DNA from: Capillimicrobium parvum
Lineage (GTDB): Bacteria > Actinomycetota > Thermoleophilia > Solirubrobacterales > Solirubrobacteraceae
Assembly (NCBI RefSeq): GCF_021172045.1
Contig: NZ_CP087164.1
Coordinates: 2,294,001 to 2,358,000 of the forward strand
DNA length: 64,000 nucleotides
Direction: 5' to 3'
Below, in pieces: positions 32,457 through 41,902 of this stretch (the first letter of the stretch is position 1; each line of letters starts with the position of its first letter). A program made the position numbers and the translations under genes. The notes under the pieces are model-generated. The model had not been told where the DNA came from. It ran no database searches and saw nothing but the letters and a program-made list of their open reading frames with translations.

Positions 32457-33533
32457 ATGGCCGCTTCATCCACATTCGTCGATCTCTGCGAGAAGGAGCT
32501 GAAGCTCTGCGGCGTGAAGGAGGGGGAGACGGTCGCGGTGCTGTCGCAGCTCGACGAACGCATCGACTACGCCGACGCGTTCATGGCCGCGGCGCGCAAG
32601 CTCGGCGCGACGCCGTTCAACGTGCGCCTGCCCGAGGCGTCCACCTCCCTGCTGGGTGACGCCGGCGCCTGGACGGTGGGCGAGACGCCGCTGGCCGACA
32701 ACGTCCCCGCGCTGGAGTCGCTGAAGTCCGCCGACATCGTGATCGACCTCATGTTCCTGCTGTTCTCCAAGGAGCAGCTCGAGATCCAGGAGGCCGGCTC
32801 CCGCATGCTGCTGTGCGTCGAGCCGATCGACAACCTCCAGCGGCTGTTCCCGACCCAGGACCAGCGCCGGCGCGTGGAGGTCAGCGAGGAGCTGCTGGGC
32901 AACGCCAAGAGCCTGCGGATCACCAACCACGCCGGCACCGACGTCGTCTACCAGCTCGGGTCCTTCCCCGTCATGACCGAGTACGGGTTCACCGACACGC
33001 CGGGCCGGTGGGACCACTGGCCGTCCGGCTTCCTCTTCACGGGCGGGTCGGACGACGGCGTCGACGGCAAGGTGGTCGTCGACCGCGGCGACATCGTCAT
33101 CACGCCGTTCAAGAAGTTCGTCGAGGACCCCGTCGAGCTGACCATCCGCCAGGGCCGGCTCGAGGACGTCCGCGGGGGCTTCGACGCCGAGCTGCTGCGT
33201 GACTACATCGCCGGGTTCGAGGACGAGAAGGCGTACGGCATCTCGCACATCGGCTGGGGCTGCAACGAGAAGTGCCGGTGGTCCGGCCTCGCCAACGACC
33301 GCCGCAGCATCGGCATGGAGAGCCGGGCGTTCTACGGCAACACGCTGTTCTCCACCGGCCCCAACCAGGAGCTCGGCGGGAACAACGACACCGCCTGCCA
33401 CATCGACATCCCCATGCGCAACTGCAGCATGTACCTCGACGACGAGCCGGTCCTCGTCGACGGCGAGTTCGTGGTCGAGGACCTCAAGGCCTCGCGCAGC
33501 ACGTTCGGATCCCCGTCGGTCACCACCGCGTGA
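32457..33533 (+). CDS. nicX: 2,5-dihydroxypyridine 5,6-dioxygenase NicX
   Basis: 358 residues of the NicX family, an extradiol-like mononuclear Fe(II) dioxygenase with an aminopeptidase T-like fold that opens 2,5-dihydroxypyridine to N-formylmaleamate. The metal ligands are visible as His 264 in ISHIGWG and the H-I-D motif (His 315, Asp 317) in NDTACHIDIPMRN; residue numbers agree closely with characterised NicX. AGAAAGG precedes the ATG. It follows the HpaB system and NicF and precedes a molybdenum hydroxylase, the expected set for pyridine-ring catabolism. A second, more divergent copy is at 20991-22055. Confidence 0.87.
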   Translation: MAASSTFVDLCEKELKLCGVKEGETVAVLSQLDERIDYADAFMAAARKLGATPFNVRLPEASTSLLGDAGAWTVGETPLADNVPALESLKSADIVIDLMFLLFSKEQLEIQEAGSRMLLCVEPIDNLQRLFPTQDQRRRVEVSEELLGNAKSLRITNHAGTDVVYQLGSFPVMTEYGFTDTPGRWDHWPSGFLFTGGSDDGVDGKVVVDRGDIVITPFKKFVEDPVELTIRQGRLEDVRGGFDAELLRDYIAGFEDEKAYGISHIGWGCNEKCRWSGLANDRRSIGMESRAFYGNTLFSTGPNQELGGNNDTACHIDIPMRNCSMYLDDEPVLVDGEFVVEDLKASRSTFGSPSVTTA

Positions 33534-33593
33534 GCGCCGCATGACGACCACGAACCGAAACTCCCGCACGCCGGATCGAACAGGAGGCCAGGT

Positions 33594-34460
33594 GTGAAGC
33601 CCGCACCGTTCAAGTACGCCAGTCCGGAGAGCCTCGAGGAGGCGACGTCCCTGCTCCAGCAGCATGGCGACGACGCCAAGGTCCTCGCCGGCGGCCAGAG
33701 CCTGATCCCGCTGATGAACATGCGCCTCGCGCGGCCCGGCGTGCTCGTGGACATCAACCACGTTGCGGGACTCGATGGGATCAGCCGCAACGGGGGGCTG
33801 ACGATCGGCACGAACACCCGGCACGTGACGGTCCTGCGCTCCCCGGAGGTCCGGGCGTACGCGCCGATCGTCAACGAGGCCATGCGGCACGTGGGGCACG
33901 TCGGCATCCGCACGCGAGGGACGTTCGGCGGAGCCACGGCGCACGCCGACCCGGCGGCCGAGATCCCGGCGGTGCTCCTGGCGCTCGACGCGCAGATCAC
34001 CGTGCAGGGGCCGCAGGGCACGCGCACGATCGCGGCGGACGACTTCTTCGTCTCCACGTTCACGACCGAGCTGGAGGACGACGAGATCGTCACCGCCGTG
34101 CAGCTGCCGCACCCGCTGGACCACGCGGCGTGGTCCTTCCACGAGGTCTCGCGCCGCCACGGGGACTTCGCCCTGGTGGGCGTCGCCGCGGTGGCCGAGC
34201 TCGACGGCTCGGGCAACGTCAGCCGGGCCCGCATCGCGCTCAGCGGCGTCGCGGACACGCCCGTGCGCGTGACGCAGGCGGAGGACTCGCTCGTCGGACG
34301 CGCCCCGGCGGACGGTGCGGACGAGGCGGGACGGCTCGCCGAGCAGCAGCTCGATCCCCCGTCCGACTTCCATGCCACGAGCACGTATCGCCGGGAGGTC
34401 GCCGGTGCCCTGGTCACCCGGGCGCTGCAGGACATGGACACCAAGGGAGGATCCCGATGA
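33594..34460 (+). CDS. Molybdenum hydroxylase 1, FAD-binding medium subunit (CoxM/CutM-like)
   Basis: 288 residues of the FAD subunit of xanthine dehydrogenase-family enzymes. The FAD motif appears as VLAGGQSLIPLMNMRLARP and the second as TRGTFGGATAHADPAAEIPAV; the CO_deh_flav_C domain follows from about residue 175. It passes electrons from the iron-sulfur subunit to the acceptor. GTG 33594 has AGGAGG six bases upstream. The three subunit genes overlap or nearly touch (ATGA to the next). Substrate is not encoded in this subunit. Confidence 0.9.
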   Translation: MKPAPFKYASPESLEEATSLLQQHGDDAKVLAGGQSLIPLMNMRLARPGVLVDINHVAGLDGISRNGGLTIGTNTRHVTVLRSPEVRAYAPIVNEAMRHVGHVGIRTRGTFGGATAHADPAAEIPAVLLALDAQITVQGPQGTRTIAADDFFVSTFTTELEDDEIVTAVQLPHPLDHAAWSFHEVSRRHGDFALVGVAAVAELDGSGNVSRARIALSGVADTPVRVTQAEDSLVGRAPADGADEAGRLAEQQLDPPSDFHATSTYRREVAGALVTRALQDMDTKGGSR

Positions 34461-34972
34461 GCACGACCGTCAGCAGCCGCCGCATCGAGCCGACCGATGA
34501 CCAGCGCATCGTCACGCTGAAGGTCAACGGCGTCGAGAGGCGGGGAATCGCGGAGCCGCGCATGCTCCTCGTGGACTTCCTGCGTCACGAGCTCGACCTG
34601 ACCGGCACCCACGTGGGGTGCGAGCACGGGGTCTGCGGCGCCTGCACCGTGCGGATGAACGGCGAGGTCGTGCGCTCCTGCATCATGCTCGCGGTCCAGG
34701 CCGAGGGCGCCGAGATCGAGACGGTGGAGGGCCTGGCGACCAACGGGAAACTTCACCCGATCCAGGAGGCGTTCCGCGAGAAGCACGGGTTGCAGTGCGG
34801 CTTCTGCACGCCGGGGATGCTCCTGGCCGCGCAGACGCTGCTCGAGGAGAACCCGAACCCCACCGAGCCGGAGATCCGCGAGTACCTCTCCGGGAACATC
34901 TGCCGCTGCACCGGCTATGTCGGAATCGTCGCGGCCGTCAAGCACGCTGCCGAGCAGCAGTCACAGGCCTGA
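34457..34972 (+). CDS. Molybdenum hydroxylase 1, [2Fe-2S] small subunit (CoxS-like)
   Basis: 171 residues with two [2Fe-2S] centres. The plant-ferredoxin cluster is CEHGVCGACT plus a later Cys (RSCIML); the helical cluster is QCGFCTPG and CRCTGY. Order M-S-L is that of CO dehydrogenase and nicotinate or isoquinoline-type hydroxylases. A 20-residue N-terminal extension precedes the first strand. The ATG overlaps the medium-subunit stop by four bases. Confidence 0.92.
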   Translation: MSTTVSSRRIEPTDDQRIVTLKVNGVERRGIAEPRMLLVDFLRHELDLTGTHVGCEHGVCGACTVRMNGEVVRSCIMLAVQAEGAEIETVEGLATNGKLHPIQEAFREKHGLQCGFCTPGMLLAAQTLLEENPNPTEPEIREYLSGNICRCTGYVGIVAAVKHAAEQQSQA

Positions 34973-34983
34973 GGGGGCACCGC

Positions 34984-37398
34984 ATGGCGACCGACACGCT
35001 CAACACCGGACGCAACATCCAGCGCGATGCCGAGGCGAACTCCGTCATGGATCGCAAGAAGTACATCGGGATGAACGTCCTGCGCACCGAGGACCCGGTG
35101 TTCCTCACCGGGCGCGCGAAGTACACCGACGACATCCACCTGACCGGGATGCTGCACTGCGCCTTCCTGCGCAGCCCGCACCCCCACGCGAAGATCACCG
35201 GCATCGACAAGTCACCGGCGCTGGCGATCGACGGCGTCGTCGCGGTCATCACCGAGCAGGACCTCGAGCCCGTGCTGGGCCCGTTCTCCACCACGCTCAT
35301 GCGCGACGAGGTGGCGACCGTGCAACGGCCGATCCTCGACTCGACGACCGCCCGCTGGGTCGGCCAGCCGATCGCGATGGTCATCGCGGACTCGCGGTAC
35401 CTCGCCGAGGACGGCGTCGACGCGCTGGAGGTCGACTGGGAGCCGCTCGACCCGATCATGGACGCCGAGAAGGCGCTGGAGCAGGGATCGCCGCTGGTGC
35501 GCGAGGACATGGAGTCGAACAACTTCGCGCACATCGAGTTCCAGCGCGGCGACGTCGAGGGCGCGTTCAAGCGCGCCCACCGGGTGTTCCGCAAGCGCTT
35601 CCACCACGGGCGCTTCATGGCCGCCCCGCTGGAGGCGCGCGCGGTCATCGCCGACTGGGACACGGCGACCGACGATCTGACCGTGTGGACGTCGAGCCAG
35701 ATCCCGAACCTGATCCGCACCTACACGGCCGGGCCGCTGGGCATCGCCGAGAGCAAGATGCGCATCATCTCGGACTCGGTCGGCGGCGGCTTCGGCATGA
35801 AGGCCCACGTCTTCGACGAGGAGGCGCTGGTCCCCGCGGCCTCGAAGCTCGTCGGCAAGCCGGTGAAGTGGATCGAGGACCGCTACGAGAACCTGGCCGC
35901 CTCCTCGCATGCGAAGGAGATGGTCATGTACCTCGACGTCGCGGTGGACGAGAACAACAAGTTCCTCGCGTTCAAGGGCCACTACATCGGCGTGTCGGGC
36001 GCCTACCCCGCGCACCCGTGGACGTCGCTGATCGACCCGCTGCCGGCGGCCGGACTCCTGCCGAGCATCTACGACATCGAGGCGGTCCACACCGTGTGCG
36101 ACGCGCCGATGACGAACCGGTGCCCGATCGGCGCGTATCGCGGCGTCGGCTGGACGCCGGGGCACGTGGCGCGTGAGACGTTCATCGACGACATCGCGCG
36201 CGAGCTCGGCGTCGATCCCGTCGAGCTGCGGCTGCAGAACGCGATCCCCGACGAGCCGTTCACGACGGTGACGGGGATGAAGTACGACGGCGGCAGCTAC
36301 AGCGCGTCGATCCGCAAGGTGATGGAGATGATCGACTACGAGGGGCTGCGCAGGAAGCAGGCCGATCTGCGCAAGGAGGGGCGCTACCTCGGCATCGGCT
36401 TCAGCCCCTACGTCGAGCCGACCGCGTGGGGCTCTGAGGTCGCCAAGGCAAACGGGTTCCCGGCCGAGTTCTTCGACGCGGCCAGCGTGACGATCGAGCC
36501 CGACGGCTCGGTGACGGTGACGACCGGATGCCACAACCACGGGCAGGCGCACTACACGACCCTCGCCCAGGTCGCGGCGGACACGCTCGGCGTGCCGTTC
36601 GAGAGCATCCGGGTGATCGAGAACGACTCGAGCCGGGCGGTGTACGGGACGGGCACGTACGCGAGCCGCACCGCCGTGATCGCCGGCGGCGCGATCATGC
36701 GCGCCGGATCCGAGGTCCGCGACAAGATCGTCCGGCTCGCCGCCCACGCGATGGAGGTCAGCCCGGAGGACGTGGAGCTCGCCGACGGCTCGTTCAGCGT
36801 CAAGGGCGTCCCCGACAAGACCATGACGATGCAACAGGTCGGCATGCTGGCCTACTACGGCGGCGCCGCGCGGCTCGAGGGCGAGGAGCCGGCGCTGACC
36901 GCGACCCGGTCCTACGACCCTCCCGAGACGTACAGCAACGGCACGATAGTTGCGCTCGTCGAGGTCGACGCGGCGACGGGCAAGGTGGACCTGCAGCACA
37001 TCTCGTGCTGCGAGGACTGCGGGACGATGCTCAACCCGATGGTCGTCGACGGGCAGATGGCCGGCGCGATCTCACACGGCATCGGCGGGTCGATGTACGA
37101 GGACCTCACCTACGACGAGAACGGACAGTTCCTGGCGGGCAGCCTCATGGACTACCTGTACCCGTCCACCACCGAAGTTCCGGATATGGACATCAGTCAC
37201 ATCGAGACGCCCTCGGTCGTGACGGAAGGAGGGATCAAGGGCATGGGCGAGTCGGGCAACATCGCCGCCGGCGCCGCATGCCTCAACGCGATCGCGGACG
37301 CCATCAGCTGCTTCGGTACCGTCGAGATCACCAAGACGCCGATCGGCCCGAACGAGGTCCGCGAGCTCATCCGCAATGCCGGCAACGGGGGCGCGTAG
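34984..37398 (+). CDS. Molybdenum hydroxylase 1, molybdopterin-binding large subunit
   Basis: 804 residues. Features in order: DPVFLTGRAKYTDDI, GGGFGMK (Mo-cofactor glycine loop), IGAYRGVGWTPG, GCHNHGQAHYTTLAQ, and the catalytic Glu in GGIKGMGESGN near the C-terminus. The AYRCSFR active loop of CO dehydrogenase is absent (AYRGVGW instead), so it is not form I CODH. It should insert water-derived oxygen next to a ring nitrogen or on an aldehyde. With NicX, NicF and HpaB beside it, nicotinate, picolinate or a hydroxypyridine is the inferred substrate. GGGGG precedes the ATG. Confidence 0.9.
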   Translation: MATDTLNTGRNIQRDAEANSVMDRKKYIGMNVLRTEDPVFLTGRAKYTDDIHLTGMLHCAFLRSPHPHAKITGIDKSPALAIDGVVAVITEQDLEPVLGPFSTTLMRDEVATVQRPILDSTTARWVGQPIAMVIADSRYLAEDGVDALEVDWEPLDPIMDAEKALEQGSPLVREDMESNNFAHIEFQRGDVEGAFKRAHRVFRKRFHHGRFMAAPLEARAVIADWDTATDDLTVWTSSQIPNLIRTYTAGPLGIAESKMRIISDSVGGGFGMKAHVFDEEALVPAASKLVGKPVKWIEDRYENLAASSHAKEMVMYLDVAVDENNKFLAFKGHYIGVSGAYPAHPWTSLIDPLPAAGLLPSIYDIEAVHTVCDAPMTNRCPIGAYRGVGWTPGHVARETFIDDIARELGVDPVELRLQNAIPDEPFTTVTGMKYDGGSYSASIRKVMEMIDYEGLRRKQADLRKEGRYLGIGFSPYVEPTAWGSEVAKANGFPAEFFDAASVTIEPDGSVTVTTGCHNHGQAHYTTLAQVAADTLGVPFESIRVIENDSSRAVYGTGTYASRTAVIAGGAIMRAGSEVRDKIVRLAAHAMEVSPEDVELADGSFSVKGVPDKTMTMQQVGMLAYYGGAARLEGEEPALTATRSYDPPETYSNGTIVALVEVDAATGKVDLQHISCCEDCGTMLNPMVVDGQMAGAISHGIGGSMYEDLTYDENGQFLAGSLMDYLYPSTTEVPDMDISHIETPSVVTEGGIKGMGESGNIAAGAACLNAIADAISCFGTVEITKTPIGPNEVRELIRNAGNGGA

Positions 37399-37488
37399 GT
37401 CGAGCTGGGTCACGCAATACGGAGGAGGGCGTTGAGGGGAGCGCGCCTTTCTTACTTTCATTCACGGTAAGTAGGAGGGTGGACAACG

Positions 37489-38925
37489 ATGTTCGCAGTG
37501 TTCAAAGAACAGGTGTCAATCGACATCTTCGCCCTGGACATCTTCTATGTCCTCGCGGTCATCTGCCTGTTCCTCGTCGTCGCGGCCTTCGGGCTCATCG
37601 ATTCAGGGCTCGTCAGGCGCAAGAACCTGCTGGACACCTGGGTGCAGAAGATCCTCGCCTCGCTGTTCGCCGGCCTGGCGTTCATCATCGTGGGCTTCGG
37701 GATCTGGAACTGGCAGTTCAACGAGGCCTTCGGCGTCGCGAACCCGCTGAGTGAAGCCATCAAGTCCTGGTGGCTCGGCGGCACGAACATGACCGAGTTC
37801 GCCGGCAACCTCGATCCGAAGCTCGTGCCCGAATCGGACGTTCTTCAGATCTTCTCGGTGTTCTTCATCGTCTACGCCGCGGCGATGGCCGCGCTCATCC
37901 ACTCGGCGGGCCTCGAACGCGTGAAGGCCGTGCCGATCTACATCCTGTCGATTGCCGCCGGCGGCATCGTGATGCCGTTCCTCGCGTATCTGACGTGGGG
38001 CTCGGTCAGCCCGCTGACGAACGCAGGCGTGCACGACTACGTCGGCAACTTCTCGTTCTACATCTTCGTGGGCGTCTGGGCGCTGATCCTGGCGTGGCGG
38101 GCGGGACCCCGGCTCGGGGTTCACACGCCGCATCCTGGGACATCCGGCCCGCTGCCGCACAACATGGGCCGAACCGCATTCGGCGTCGTCCTGTTGATGT
38201 TCGCCATCCCGTTCCTCGTGCTGGGCTGCGGGTACTTCGTGCCCGGCGTCGGGTACTTCGGCATCTCGGTGACCAGCAGCGGGATCGGCGTGGTGCTGCT
38301 CAACATCTTCATGGCGTTCTGCGGTGGCGCCGTGACGGGCGCGATCCTGGCGTACTGGCGGCACGACGCCGTCTGGGCCCTGCTGGGGCCGCTGGCCGGG
38401 TACGTGTCGGGGACGGCCGGCTTCGACGTGTTCAAGCCATGGGAGATGCTGATCGTGGCGCTGTTCGCGCCCCTGATCGTCTTCGCCGGCTACAAGACGA
38501 TGGCCAAGCTGAAGATCGATGAGCAGAAGGTCGTGCCGCTGGCGCTGTTCGGCGGCATCTACGGCGCGATCGTCGTCGGCTTCGTCAAGTGGCACACGGC
38601 GACGGGCGGCTACTTCGGGCTCCAGGGCAAGTACGCGCCCGGCAACTCCCAGATCACGCCGGGGTGGCAGCTCATCGGCGTCGGCGTGGCCGTGGGGGTC
38701 GCCGCGATCTCCGGGCTGATCCTCATCGTCGGGATCGAGAAGACGATCGGGCTCCGCGTCAAGGAGGCGGACGAGCTCGAGGGCCTCGACAGCGCCTACT
38801 GGGGTCTGCCCTCGGCGGCGGAGACCATCCTGCCGGACGGCGCGCCCCTCACCCCGGCCGGCGCGACCGGCGGGCCGGGCGGGAGGTTCGCGACGGCGGG
38901 ACCACTGGAGTCGCCGTCGGAGTGA
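37489..38925 (+). CDS. Divergent Amt-family membrane transporter lacking the twin-His pore motif
   Basis: 478 residues, about eleven membrane spans. Amt landmarks are GLVRRKNLLDTW (family GL.R.KN), ALIHSAGLERVK (family ..G..AER), LTWGS, HDYVG (conserved Asp of GALDFAG), and the C-terminal GLRVKEADELEGLDSAYWG. By manual alignment with AmtB the first pore His falls on Tyr (NFSFYIF) and the second on Leu/Ala (VVPLALFGGIYG), so the ammonium-conducting site is missing. AGGAGG precedes the ATG. It lies directly after the hydroxylase genes and may take up another substrate or sense ammonium; both are inference. Confidence 0.82.
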   Translation: MFAVFKEQVSIDIFALDIFYVLAVICLFLVVAAFGLIDSGLVRRKNLLDTWVQKILASLFAGLAFIIVGFGIWNWQFNEAFGVANPLSEAIKSWWLGGTNMTEFAGNLDPKLVPESDVLQIFSVFFIVYAAAMAALIHSAGLERVKAVPIYILSIAAGGIVMPFLAYLTWGSVSPLTNAGVHDYVGNFSFYIFVGVWALILAWRAGPRLGVHTPHPGTSGPLPHNMGRTAFGVVLLMFAIPFLVLGCGYFVPGVGYFGISVTSSGIGVVLLNIFMAFCGGAVTGAILAYWRHDAVWALLGPLAGYVSGTAGFDVFKPWEMLIVALFAPLIVFAGYKTMAKLKIDEQKVVPLALFGGIYGAIVVGFVKWHTATGGYFGLQGKYAPGNSQITPGWQLIGVGVAVGVAAISGLILIVGIEKTIGLRVKEADELEGLDSAYWGLPSAAETILPDGAPLTPAGATGGPGGRFATAGPLESPSE

Positions 38926-38963
38926 CGAGCCGATGACGGCCGGTGAGGACCGGCGCACCGGTA

Positions 38964-38993
38964 CCGGGGGTCCGCCCGACGGCGGACCCCCGG
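38964..38993 (+). terminator. Strong GC hairpin after the Amt-like gene
   Basis: A perfect 13-base stem (38964-38976 with 38981-38993) and loop CGAC, 38 bases after the stop. No T-tract follows. It separates the first operon block from coxD. Confidence 0.55.
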
Positions 38994-39051
38994 CGGCGCG
39001 CATCGCTCAGCCGGCGGTCGCGGTCGCCGGTCTGTTTCTCGAGGAGGTTGT

Positions 39052-39942
39052 GTGAGTACCACGTCGGCCGTCGCCTTCGGCTCCATCGAGGAGGTCGAAG
39101 CGGCCCTCCAGCGCGAGCGCTACCTGCCGGACCGTGGTCTGGCCACGGCGATCTACCTGGCGCTCGCGACCCGTCGCCCGCTGCTCCTGGAGGGCGAGGC
39201 CGGCGTCGGCAAGACCGAGGTCGCCAAGACGCTGGCCACGATCCTGGACGCCGAGCTCGTGCGCCTGCAGTGCTACGAGGGCATCGACGCGAGCCAGGCG
39301 CTCTATGAGTGGGACTACGCCCGCCAGCTGCTCTACGCGCGGGCCATCCAGCTTGGCGAGCAGGGAGTGCGCAGCGCCGAGCTGGGGCTCTACGGCCCCG
39401 AGTTCCTCATCGAGCGCCCGCTGCTGCGGGCGTTGCGTCATGGTGGCTCGACGGTGCTGCTCATCGACGAGCTCGATCGCTCCGACGACGAGTTCGAGGC
39501 CTTCCTGCTCGAGGTGCTCTCGGACTACTCCGTGACGATCCCCGAGATCGGGACGGTCGAGGCCGCCGTGCCACCCGTGGTGATCCTCACGTCCAACCGG
39601 ACGCGAGAGCTCCACGATGCGCTCAAGCGCCGCTGCCTGTTTCACTGGATCGACTTCCCGGGCGCCAAGCGGGAGGCGGAGATCATCCGCGTGCGCGCGC
39701 CCGGCGTGTCCGAGCAGCTCGCCACGTCCGTCGCGCGGACGATCGCGCGCATCCGGGAGTTGGACCTGATCAAGATGCCGGGCGCCGCCGAGGCCATCGA
39801 CTGGGCCCAGGCCCTCGTCCTGCTCGGAGCCGATGCGGTCACCTCGGAGGCGGCGCGCGTCAGCCTCGGATGGGTCATCAAGAACCGAGACGACCTCATC
39901 CGCGTCGAAGAGCTGCTGCCCGAGCTGCTCGCCGATGAGTGA
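39052..39942 (+). CDS. coxD: CoxD-like MoxR-type AAA+ ATPase
   Basis: 296 residues, the length of CoxD. Walker A is GEAGVGKTE, Walker B VLLIDELDR, sensor 1 LTSNRTREL, and the arginine finger region is ALKRRCLFHW. CoxD is an ATP-dependent chaperone that works with CoxE to mature the active site of Cox-type molybdenum hydroxylases. GTG has GAGGAGG upstream. It overlaps coxE by eight bases, the usual arrangement. It probably serves both hydroxylases of the island. Confidence 0.88.
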   Translation: MSTTSAVAFGSIEEVEAALQRERYLPDRGLATAIYLALATRRPLLLEGEAGVGKTEVAKTLATILDAELVRLQCYEGIDASQALYEWDYARQLLYARAIQLGEQGVRSAELGLYGPEFLIERPLLRALRHGGSTVLLIDELDRSDDEFEAFLLEVLSDYSVTIPEIGTVEAAVPPVVILTSNRTRELHDALKRRCLFHWIDFPGAKREAEIIRVRAPGVSEQLATSVARTIARIRELDLIKMPGAAEAIDWAQALVLLGADAVTSEAARVSLGWVIKNRDDLIRVEELLPELLADE

Positions 39943-41020
39943 GGAGCTCCTCGACCGAGTGATCGGCTTCGGGCGCGAGCTGCGCGACGAGGGACTTCCG
40001 GTCGGCACCGGGCAGATCCTCGAGTTCAGCCGCGCGGCGGCGATGCTCGGGCCGGCGGACCTCTACTGGGCGGGGCGGGCCACGCTGGTGACGCGCCGGG
40101 CCGACATCAAGCCCTACACCCTCGTCTTCGATCGCTACTGGACGGGCAACTACGGCCGCCGGGTGGAGATGAAGGAGGTCATCGAGCGCGTCCGCGGCGT
40201 GGCCGACGACGGCGGGCTCGAGGGGGGCGAGCGGGGCCGTGATGTCACGCCTGACGCCGAGCGGGCGAGCCGGCTCGAGCTGCTGCGCACACGCAGCTTC
40301 GCCAAGCTGACTCCCGAGGAGCTCAGCGAGCTCGCCCGGCTCGTGGCGCGGATCTCCCTCGCGGTGCCGCTGCGGCGGTCGCGCCGGCGGCAGGCGGCGC
40401 GACGGGGGGCGCCGGATCTGCGCCGCACGCTGCGCCGGTCGTTCCGGACCGGCGGCGAACCCGTCGAGCGCGCCTGGCGCGAGCGCCGCCTGCGCAGCCG
40501 GCGGGTGATCTTCATCGTCGACGTCTCCGGGTCGATGGCGTCGTACTCGCGTGGGCTGCTCGTGTTCGCGCACGCCGCCCTGCGCTCGAGCGGCAACTGG
40601 GAGGCGTTCTGCTTCGGCACGCGCCTGACCCGGGTGACGCGCGCCCTCATGCGCACCGATCCCGACGTCGCGCTGGCCCGCGCCGCCGACGAGGTCCTCG
40701 ACTGGGACGGCGGAACGCGGATCGGGGAGTCGCTCAAGCAGTTCCTCGACCGCTACGGCCACGGGGGCATGGCCCGCGGCGCGGTCATCGTGATCTGCTC
40801 CGACGGGCTCGACCTCGGCGACCCGGCGGTCCTGGCGGCCCAGATGCGCCGCCTGGTGCGCCTCGCGCACCGGGTGATCTGGCTGAACCCGCTGCAGGAG
40901 CAGGCCGGCTACCGGCCCATCGCCCGGGGGATGGCCGCCGCGCTGCCATACGTCGACACCTTCGCGAGCGGCCACAGCTGGGCGAGCCTCGAGGCATTGG
41001 CCGACGAGCTGGCGGACTAG
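39935..41020 (+). CDS. coxE: CoxE-like von Willebrand factor A domain protein
   Basis: 361 residues. The N-terminal half is basic and helical (RRSRRRQAARRG). The C-terminal half is a VWA domain with the MIDAS motif DVSGSMASYS, a conserved Thr region (DWDGGTRIGESL) and CSDGLDLGD. CoxE pairs with the CoxD ATPase in maturation of molybdenum hydroxylases, probably at the membrane. The ATG lies inside the coxD end. The gene is followed 47 bases later by nicD. Confidence 0.87.
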   Translation: MSEELLDRVIGFGRELRDEGLPVGTGQILEFSRAAAMLGPADLYWAGRATLVTRRADIKPYTLVFDRYWTGNYGRRVEMKEVIERVRGVADDGGLEGGERGRDVTPDAERASRLELLRTRSFAKLTPEELSELARLVARISLAVPLRRSRRRQAARRGAPDLRRTLRRSFRTGGEPVERAWRERRLRSRRVIFIVDVSGSMASYSRGLLVFAHAALRSSGNWEAFCFGTRLTRVTRALMRTDPDVALARAADEVLDWDGGTRIGESLKQFLDRYGHGGMARGAVIVICSDGLDLGDPAVLAAQMRRLVRLAHRVIWLNPLQEQAGYRPIARGMAAALPYVDTFASGHSWASLEALADELAD

Positions 41021-41067
41021 TTGAGGCATCTGCGAGTGAGGACCACGAACCGGACGAGGAGCCCGAC

Positions 41068-41892
41068 ATGACGACGCACGACACCACGAGGACCGAACCA
41101 CGCGGCGAGAGCGGCTTCGTACAGGCCAACGGGCTGCGCCATCACTTCCTGTCCTACGGCGACGGCGATCGCACGGTGGTGATCGTGCCGGGCATCACGA
41201 GCCCGGCCATCACATGGGAGTTCGTGGCGGAGCGGCTGGCCGACCTGGCGCGCGTCGTCGTCCTCGACCTGCGGGGACGTGGGCTGTCCGACGTGCCGGC
41301 GCACGGCTACGCCCTGCCGGACTACGCGGCCGACGTGGCCGGCGTCATCGACGCGCTCGGGCTCGAGCGCCCAGTCCTGCTCGGCCACTCCCTCGGGGCG
41401 CGGATCGTCGCCGCCCTCGGGGCGCTGCACCCCGAGTCGTGCGGTCCGATGATCCTCGCCGACCCGCCGCTGACGGGCCCCGGCCGCGACCCGTACCCGA
41501 CGACCCGCGAGAGCTTCGAGCAGCAACTGCACGAGGCCTATGCCGGAACGACGGCGGACGAGGTACGGCGCTTCTACCCACGCTGGCCGGAGGCCGAGCT
41601 GCAGCTGCGGGCCGAATGGCTCCCGACGTGCGACGAGAGCGCCGTCATGGCCACCTACCGCAACTTCGAGCTCGAGGACTTCTTCGCGTACTGGACCCGG
41701 CTCGGCGGACCGCTGCTGTTCGTCCACGGCAGCGTGAGCCCGGTCGTCACGGCGGCCGGAGCGGCCGAGGTCGCCGCGGCGAACCCGGCGGCGCAGACGG
41801 TGGCCATCGCGGACGCCGGGCACATGATCCCGTGGGAGAACCTCGAGGACTTCGTCACGGTGTGCCGCCGCTTCATCGCCGCGGCCGAGTAG
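41068..41892 (+). CDS. nicD: N-formylmaleamate deformylase NicD (alpha/beta hydrolase)
   Basis: 274 residues. It carries the stretch VPGITSPAITWEFVAERL, which I recognise as nearly identical to characterised NicD, where it forms the oxyanion region. The catalytic triad is Ser 108 (LLGHSLGAR), Asp 132 (ILADPPLTGPGR) and His 252 (DAGHMIPWE). NicD removes formate from N-formylmaleamate, the product of NicX, giving maleamate for NicF. GAGGAG precedes the ATG. It closes the plus-strand block after coxDE and is convergent with the DUF3891 gene ten bases away. Confidence 0.87.
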   Translation: MTTHDTTRTEPRGESGFVQANGLRHHFLSYGDGDRTVVIVPGITSPAITWEFVAERLADLARVVVLDLRGRGLSDVPAHGYALPDYAADVAGVIDALGLERPVLLGHSLGARIVAALGALHPESCGPMILADPPLTGPGRDPYPTTRESFEQQLHEAYAGTTADEVRRFYPRWPEAELQLRAEWLPTCDESAVMATYRNFELEDFFAYWTRLGGPLLFVHGSVSPVVTAAGAAEVAAANPAAQTVAIADAGHMIPWENLEDFVTVCRRFIAAAE

Positions 41893-41902
41893 CGCCCACG
41901 GC

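Noticed and set aside
33594-37398. Form I CO dehydrogenase (coxMSL)
   Set aside because: Subunit order and CoxD/E/G genes fit, but the large subunit lacks the AYRCSFR loop, as does the second set at 59914. Both are better called generic molybdenum hydroxylases.
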